Assembly: GCF_010731295.1 (NCBI RefSeq)
Contig: NZ_AP022579.1
Span: 5,332,001 to 5,396,000 of the forward strand
Direction: 5' to 3'
DNA: 64,000 nucleotides
Source: Mycolicibacterium boenickei
Lineage (GTDB): Bacteria; Actinomycetota; Actinomycetes; Mycobacteriales; Mycobacteriaceae
The notes beneath the pieces were generated by a model. The model did no database searches. It was not told the DNA's origin and saw nothing but the letters and a program-made list of their open reading frames with translations. Shown piece by piece: positions 58,444 through 64,000 of the stretch. Made by a program: the position numbers and the translations under genes. Each line of letters begins with the position of its first letter. Position 1 is the stretch's first letter.

Positions 58444-59136
58444 ATGCGAATCGTCATTTTCGGCGCCAACGGCGCAACGGGACGTCTGCTCACCCGCCGA
58501 GCCCTCGACGCGGGCCACACCGTCGTGGCGGTGACCCGCCATCCCGAGCAGTTCCCGATCACCGGCGCCGCACTCACGGTGGCCGAAGCCGACGTGCGCG
58601 ACGCCGCGGCGGTCACCGCCGCGGTCGACGGCGCCGACGCGGTGCTGTCCACCTTGGGCGTCACGTTCACCATGGATCCGGTCGACACGTACTCGGTCGG
58701 CGTGGGCAATATCGTCGCCGCGATGTGCGCGACCGGAGTCGACCGACTGGCCGTCGTGAGCTCCACCGCGATCGCCGACTACCCCGGGCGGACCGATACC
58801 CCGTTCGCGCTGCGCGTGGTCCAGCCGGTGATCAGCCGCATCTTCGGCCGGACCCTCTATGCCGACATGCGCCGGATGGAGGACATCGTCACCGGCAGCG
58901 GATTGAACTGGACGATCGTGCGGCCGTCCGGCCTGTTCGACCTGCCAGAAGTCACGGAATACGTTGCCGGCCGGCGCGATCCGGTGGGAGCGTTCACCTC
59001 CCGCACCGACCTCGCCGACTACCTGCTGAGGTTGGCCGGAGCGCCCGAAACCGGTGCGACCGTGACGATTTCGACGACGGTAGACACTCCGTCCATGTGG
59101 CAGCTACTCCGCCGCGAAGCGCTCAAGAGCGCGTGA
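58444..59136 (+). CDS. NAD(P)H-binding SDR-like protein (atypical short-chain reductase)
   Basis: The 230-residue protein has the Rossmann motif VIFGANGATGRLLTRRALDAG at the N-terminus (shown minus its first residue), an LSTLG segment and NWTIVRPSGLFD, like NmrA/flavin-reductase-type atypical SDRs. GGAGG lies just before ATG 58444, preferred to a frame start at 58396. It is divergent from and probably controlled by the MarR protein. The substrate is unknown. Confidence 0.9.
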   Translation: MRIVIFGANGATGRLLTRRALDAGHTVVAVTRHPEQFPITGAALTVAEADVRDAAAVTAAVDGADAVLSTLGVTFTMDPVDTYSVGVGNIVAAMCATGVDRLAVVSSTAIADYPGRTDTPFALRVVQPVISRIFGRTLYADMRRMEDIVTGSGLNWTIVRPSGLFDLPEVTEYVAGRRDPVGAFTSRTDLADYLLRLAGAPETGATVTISTTVDTPSMWQLLRREALKSA

Positions 59137-59144
59137 TTTTCCTG

Positions 59145-59206
59145 GCCGAGCAGACACAAATGTCCCCGAAACCCTTGGAAAAAGGGTAAATATGTGTCTG
59201 CTCGGC
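59145..59206 (-). terminator. Long hairpin 12 bases after the pfkA stop
   Basis: Perfect 14-base arms GCCGAGCAGACACA (59145-59158) and TGTGTCTGCTCGGC (59193-59206) enclose an inner hairpin ACCCTT (59171) / AAGGGT (59182). No U tract follows. It separates the convergent reductase (59136) and pfkA (59219) genes and may end both transcripts. Confidence 0.7.
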
Positions 59207-59218
59207 AGGGGACGTGAC

Positions 59219-60250
59219 CTATCCGAAGAACTCGGCGGCATCGTCGTAACGGGACTGCGGTACCAGTTTGAGGTGGCGGGTCGCATCGGCCAGTGACACC
59301 CGGCCGATGTCCTGCCCCTGCAACGACACCATCATCCCGAACTCGCCGGCGTGCGCGGCGTCGGCCGCGTTCACCCCGAACCGGGTGGCCAGCACCCGGT
59401 CGTACGCGGTCGGAGTACCGCCGCGCTGGACGTGGCCCAGCACCGTGACCCGGACGTCCTTCTTGATCCGCTTCTCCACCTCTAATGCCAATTGCTGTGC
59501 CACACCGGTGAATTTCTCGTGGCCGAACTCGTCCATGCCGCCCTGGCGCAGTTGCATCGTGCCCTCGGCCGGCTTCGCCCCCTCGGCCACCACGCAGATG
59601 AAGTGTGACGAACCGTGCTGGAACCGCTTCTTGACCAGCCGACAGACCTCCTCGACATCGAAGGGCTGCTCGGGGATCAGCGTCATGTGCGCACCCGAGG
59701 CGATCCCGGCGTTCAGCGCTATCCAGCCGGCATGGCGGCCCATCACCTCGACCAGCATGACGCGCTGGTGCGACTCGGCGGTGCTGTGCAATCGGTCGAT
59801 CGCCTCGGTCGCCACCTGTAGAGCCGTGTCGTGGCCGAAAGTCACGTCCGTGCAGTCGATGTCGTTGTCGATGGTCTTCGGCACCCCGACCACCGGAACG
59901 TTCTCCTCGGACAACCAGTGCGCGGCGGTCAACGTGCCTTCGCCACCGATCGGGATCAGCACATCGATCCCGTTGTCCTCGAGCGTCTGCTTGATCTGCT
60001 CCAGGCCGGCCCGCAGCTTGTCCGGGTTGACCCGCGCGGTGCCCAAGATGGTGCCGCCCTTGGCCAGTAGCCGGTCGTTGCGATCGTCGTTCGCCAATTG
60101 GATGCGGCGGTCTTCCAACAAACCGCGCCAGCCGTCGAGGAATCCGACCACCGACGACCCGTACCGCTGGTCGCAGGTACGCACCACCGCCCGGATCACC
60201 GCGTTCAGGCCAGGACAATCACCGCCGCCGGTGAGAACTCCGATGCGCAT
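59219..60250 (-). CDS. pfkA: ATP-dependent 6-phosphofructokinase
   Basis: PfkA phosphorylates fructose 6-phosphate, the committed step of glycolysis. The 343-residue protein has [19 protein letters not shown] at the start, GGEGTLTAA (Gly at the position that discriminates ATP from pyrophosphate, so ATP is likely) and the catalytic [15 protein letters not shown] 60250 gives the family length; the upstream frame adds only three residues. It lies among gatB, gatA and gatC as in M. tuberculosis. Confidence 0.96.
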   Translation of the reverse strand: MRIGVLTGGGDCPGLNAVIRAVVRTCDQRYGSSVVGFLDGWRGLLEDRRIQLANDDRNDRLLAKGGTILGTARVNPDKLRAGLEQIKQTLEDNGIDVLIPIGGEGTLTAAHWLSEENVPVVGVPKTIDNDIDCTDVTFGHDTALQVATEAIDRLHSTAESHQRVMLVEVMGRHAGWIALNAGIASGAHMTLIPEQPFDVEEVCRLVKKRFQHGSSHFICVVAEGAKPAEGTMQLRQGGMDEFGHEKFTGVAQQLALEVEKRIKKDVRVTVLGHVQRGGTPTAYDRVLATRFGVNAADAAHAGEFGMMVSLQGQDIGRVSLADATRHLKLVPQSRYDDAAEFFG

Positions 60251-60304
60251 GGGCACCATCTTGCCTCGCCCGACACAACCATGCCGGGCATAGGGACATA
60301 GCGC

Positions 60305-61795
60305 CTACAACGCGCTGGGCAACGGGCCGCGAGCCGCCTCGTAGGCCGCGCCCACGCGGTACAGCCGGTCATCGGCCAGGGCCGGCGCCATGATCTGCAG
60401 ACCGACGGGCAGGCCGTCGTCGGGGGACAGACCCGACGGCACCGACATACCGCAGTGCCCGGCCAGGTTCAGCGGCAGCGTGCACAAGTCGAACAGGTAC
60501 ATGGCCAGCGGATCGTCGACCTTCTCCCCCAACCGGAACGCCGTCGTCGGCGTGGCCGGGGACACCAGGACATCCACGCTCTGGTACGCCTGCTCCAGGT
60601 CGCGGGCGATCAGGGTCCGCACCTTCTGCGCCTGGTTGTAGTAGGCGTCGTAGTAACCCGCCGACAACGCGTAGGTGCCGATCATGATCCGGCGCTTGAC
60701 CTCCGGGCCGAATCCGGCGGCCCGGGTCAGCGCCATGACCTCTTCGGCGCTGTGGGTGCCGTCATCGCCGACGCGCAGCCCGAACCGCATCGCGTCGAAG
60801 CGGGCCAGGTTGCTGGACACCTCGGACGGCAGGATCAGGTAGTAGGCGTCCATCGCATGGTCGAAGTGCGGACAGTCGACCTCGGTGACCTCCGCGCCGA
60901 GCGCGGTCAGTTGAGCGACCGCGGCGTTGAACGACTCCAGCACGCCCGGCTGGTATCCGTCACCGCGCAGCTGCTTGACCACACCGATGCGCACGCCCTT
61001 GAGATCGCCTGCCGCACCGGCCCGGGCGGCGCCGACCACATCCGGAACCGCAGCATCGACGGAGGTGGAGTCACGCGGGTCGTGGCCGGCGATCACCTGG
61101 TGCAGCAGCGCGGTGTCGAGCACCGTGCGGGCACAGGGGCCACCCTGGTCGAGCGAGGAGGCGCACGCGATCAGGCCGTAGCGCGAGACCGTGCCGTAGG
61201 TCGGTTTGACGCCGACGGTCGCGGTGAGCGCGGCAGGCTGACGGATCGACCCGCCGGTGTCGGTGCCGATGGCCAGCGGGGCCTGGTAGGCGGCGAGCGC
61301 GGCGGCGCTGCCGCCGCCCGATCCGCCGGGCACCCGCTCGGTGTTCCACGGGTTGCGCGTCGGACCGTAGGCGGAGTTCTCGGTCGACGATCCCATGGCG
61401 AATTCGTCCATGTTGGTCTTGCCCAGGATCGGGATGCCCGCGGCGCGAAGCCGCGAGGTCACCGTCGCGTCGTACGGCGCGCGCCACCCCTCCAGGATCT
61501 TGGACCCCGCGGTGGTCGGCATGTCGGTGGCGGTGAAGACGTCCTTGAGCGCCAGCGGCACCCCGGCCAACGGCGAGGGCAGCGTCTCCCCGGCAGCCAC
61601 GGCGGCGTCGATCCGGGCCGCGGCGGCCAACGCGGAATCGGCGGCCACGTGCAGGAAGGCGTTGAAGCGGTCGTCGGTCTCGGCGATCTGGTCCAGGTGG
61701 GCCTGAGTCACCTCGGTCGAGGAGACCTCCTTGGCCGCGATCTGGGCACCCAGGGTCGCCGCATCGCGACGGGTCAGCTCACTCATGCTCGTCAT
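60305..61795 (-). CDS. gatA: Aspartyl/glutamyl-tRNA amidotransferase subunit A
   Basis: GatA is the amidase subunit that releases ammonia from glutamine for tRNA amidation. The 496-residue protein has the catalytic Lys in [16 protein letters not shown], the Ser-cisSer motif region [16 protein letters not shown] and [16 protein letters not shown] 61795 overlaps the gatC stop by four bases; ATG 61786 (MSELTRRD) is an alternative. Confidence 0.97.
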   Translation of the reverse strand: MTSMSELTRRDAATLGAQIAAKEVSSTEVTQAHLDQIAETDDRFNAFLHVAADSALAAAARIDAAVAAGETLPSPLAGVPLALKDVFTATDMPTTAGSKILEGWRAPYDATVTSRLRAAGIPILGKTNMDEFAMGSSTENSAYGPTRNPWNTERVPGGSGGGSAAALAAYQAPLAIGTDTGGSIRQPAALTATVGVKPTYGTVSRYGLIACASSLDQGGPCARTVLDTALLHQVIAGHDPRDSTSVDAAVPDVVGAARAGAAGDLKGVRIGVVKQLRGDGYQPGVLESFNAAVAQLTALGAEVTEVDCPHFDHAMDAYYLILPSEVSSNLARFDAMRFGLRVGDDGTHSAEEVMALTRAAGFGPEVKRRIMIGTYALSAGYYDAYYNQAQKVRTLIARDLEQAYQSVDVLVSPATPTTAFRLGEKVDDPLAMYLFDLCTLPLNLAGHCGMSVPSGLSPDDGLPVGLQIMAPALADDRLYRVGAAYEAARGPLPSAL

Positions 61796-62091
61796 TCACC
61801 CTCTCCGAGAATCCGCGGCACGGCGAAGCGTCCGTCTTCGGCACGCGGCGCGGCGGCCAGCGCTTCCTCCTGCGTCAAGCACGGCTGGACCACGTCAGGC
61901 CGGCTGACGTTGACGTCCTTGAGCGGGTTGTCCGTCGGCTCCACACCGGTGACGTCGACGGACTGGATCTGACTGACGTGGCCGAGGATGGCATCCAGCT
62001 GGCCGGCGTAACTGTCCAGTTCGTCATCGGTCAGCGCCAGGCGCGCCAGACGCGCCAGATGGGCAACCTCGTCTCGGGAGATCTTCGACAC
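61792..62091 (-). CDS. gatC: Aspartyl/glutamyl-tRNA amidotransferase subunit C
   Basis: GatC is the small stabilising subunit of GatCAB, wrapping between GatA and GatB. The 99-residue protein begins [20 protein letters not shown] and ends with the conserved [15 protein letters not shown]. It overlaps gatA by four bases and is coupled to it. It lies divergent to the ACT gene across 103 bases. Confidence 0.96.
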   Translation of the reverse strand: MSKISRDEVAHLARLARLALTDDELDSYAGQLDAILGHVSQIQSVDVTGVEPTDNPLKDVNVSRPDVVQPCLTQEEALAAAPRAEDGRFAVPRILGEGE

Positions 62092-62194
62092 GACAAAGCA
62101 GCCTAGTCAAAGCACCAAATCGGGCTCCCCTCGGCGGTCCTCAGGGCCGGGCACCGGCATGCCGCAGTGCGCCCGCTGTGCGAAGGTGATGCGC

Positions 62195-62854
62195 GTGCCT
62201 TCGTATCTGCTGCGGGTCCAGCTGGAGGACCGACCAGGCAGCCTCGGCTCACTTGCCGTGGCCCTCGGATCGGTCGGCGCCGACATCCTGTCGCTCGACG
62301 TCGTCGAGCGCGGAACCGGCTATGCGATCGACGATCTGGTCGTCGACCTGCCGCAGGGCTCCATGCCGGACACCTTGATCACCGCCGCCGAGAACCTGTC
62401 CGGCGTCTACGTCGACAGCATCCGCCCGCATACCGGGCTGCTCGAGGCACACCGCGAGCTGGAGTTGATCGACCACGTCGCCGCCGCGCACTCCAAGGCC
62501 GATCGGTTGCGGGTGCTCGCCGAGGAGGCGCCGCGAGTTCTGCGCGTGAGCTGGTGTGTCGTGGTCCGGTCCACCGCAACCGGGGTGGAACGGATCGCCG
62601 CGAGTCACGGCGCTCCCGAGACCCAGGCCCAGTCGGCGCCGTGGTTGCCGCTGCAGCAGGCCTCCGCGCTCGACGGCAATGCGGACTGGGTGCCACAGGT
62701 GTGGCGCGACATGGACACCACGCTGGCCGCCGCACCGTTGGGCGGCCACGACACCGCCGTGGTGCTGGGCCGCCCGGGCGGTCCGGGCTTCCGTCCCTCG
62801 GAGGTGGCGCGGTTGGGCTACCTGGCCGGGATCGTCGCCACGATCCTGCGCTGA
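62195..62854 (+). CDS. ACT-domain protein
   Basis: This 219-residue protein begins PSYLLRVQLEDRPGSLGSLA, an N-terminal ACT domain, and continues into a PAS/GAF-like region with LLEAHRELELIDHVAA and VLRVSWCVVVRS. It matches Rv3013 strongly by motifs. Amino-acid sensing is inferred from the ACT domain; the partner is unknown. GTG 62195 matches the M. tuberculosis start; ATG 62189 would add two residues. It converges on ligA. Confidence 0.88.
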   Translation: MPSYLLRVQLEDRPGSLGSLAVALGSVGADILSLDVVERGTGYAIDDLVVDLPQGSMPDTLITAAENLSGVYVDSIRPHTGLLEAHRELELIDHVAAAHSKADRLRVLAEEAPRVLRVSWCVVVRSTATGVERIAASHGAPETQAQSAPWLPLQQASALDGNADWVPQVWRDMDTTLAAAPLGGHDTAVVLGRPGGPGFRPSEVARLGYLAGIVATILR

Positions 62855-62864
62855 GGCGCCGGGG

Positions 62865-64000
<1,136 letters not shown>

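Overview
The window is GC-rich, densely coded actinobacterial chromosome, almost certainly from a fast-growing mycobacterium (Mycolicibacterium type). The evidence is gene order, which follows the Mycobacterium tuberculosis stretch from smc (Rv2922c) to ligA (Rv3014c) nearly gene for gene, together with mycobacterial hallmarks: sepIVA, a hupB with a long Lys/Ala tail, mutT1 (Nudix plus phosphatase), fbiD of F420 synthesis, lppZ and the DoxX/Cfp6 pair. The large PDIM/phenolic-glycolipid locus that lies between sepIVA and coaD in M. tuberculosis is absent here; only a hemerythrin-like gene sits there. No insertion sequence, prophage, integrase or CRISPR array was seen.

Layout. Positions 1-7400 hold the end of a minus-strand housekeeping block (smc, acyP, an OsmC protein, mutM, rnc, a DUF177 protein, sepIVA, a hemerythrin protein, coaD, rsmD), interrupted by one plus-strand Pro/Tyr/Gln-rich membrane protein. 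Positions 7385-13456 carry pyc, a VKOR/DsbA disulfide pair and an esterase. Positions 13455-18443 are an accessory stretch: two tandem aldo-keto reductases, a TetR/GNAT divergent pair, and a second TetR divergent from an NTF2-like and a metallo-beta-lactamase gene. Positions 18465-30704 hold a secreted HNH protein, recG, a DAK/FakA-like protein, rpmB, ung, thiL, a stand-alone Lrp ligand domain, a DUF3515 protein, ddlA, a cystathionine lyase, gpsA and fbiD. Positions 30727-40508 hold ppk1, mutT1, hupB, leuCD with a divergent IclR regulator, tRNA-Glu, tRNA-Gln, gltX and an FAH-family hydrolase. Positions 40569-49212 hold a secreted lipase, an MFS transporter, leuB-serA, an FAD oxidoreductase with wrbA, and small orphan proteins. 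Positions 49283-64000 hold ilvBNC, the Cfp6/DoxX/LppZ genes, gatB, pfkA, gatCA, an ACT protein and the 3' part of ligA, with a MarR/NAD(P)-binding pair between them.

Two pathways dominate. Branched-chain amino acid synthesis is spread over leuCD, leuB and ilvBNC. The ilvBNC operon starts with a promoter, a 23-residue leader peptide carrying Leu-Leu-Val-Val-Ile, and a rho-independent terminator, which together read as a transcription attenuator. The leuCD operon shares a palindromic control region with an IclR regulator. Glutaminyl-tRNA formation by the indirect route is also largely here: tRNA-Glu, tRNA-Gln, GltX and all three GatCAB subunits.

Most regulatory novelty lies in non-coding DNA: the ilv attenuator, several perfect palindromes in divergent promoters, a pair of CCAC-N3-GTGG operators, long U-tract-less hairpins 12-15 bases after the leuB, ilvC and pfkA stop codons, and a recurring TANNNT box 6-7 bases before start codons, which suggests leaderless mRNAs.
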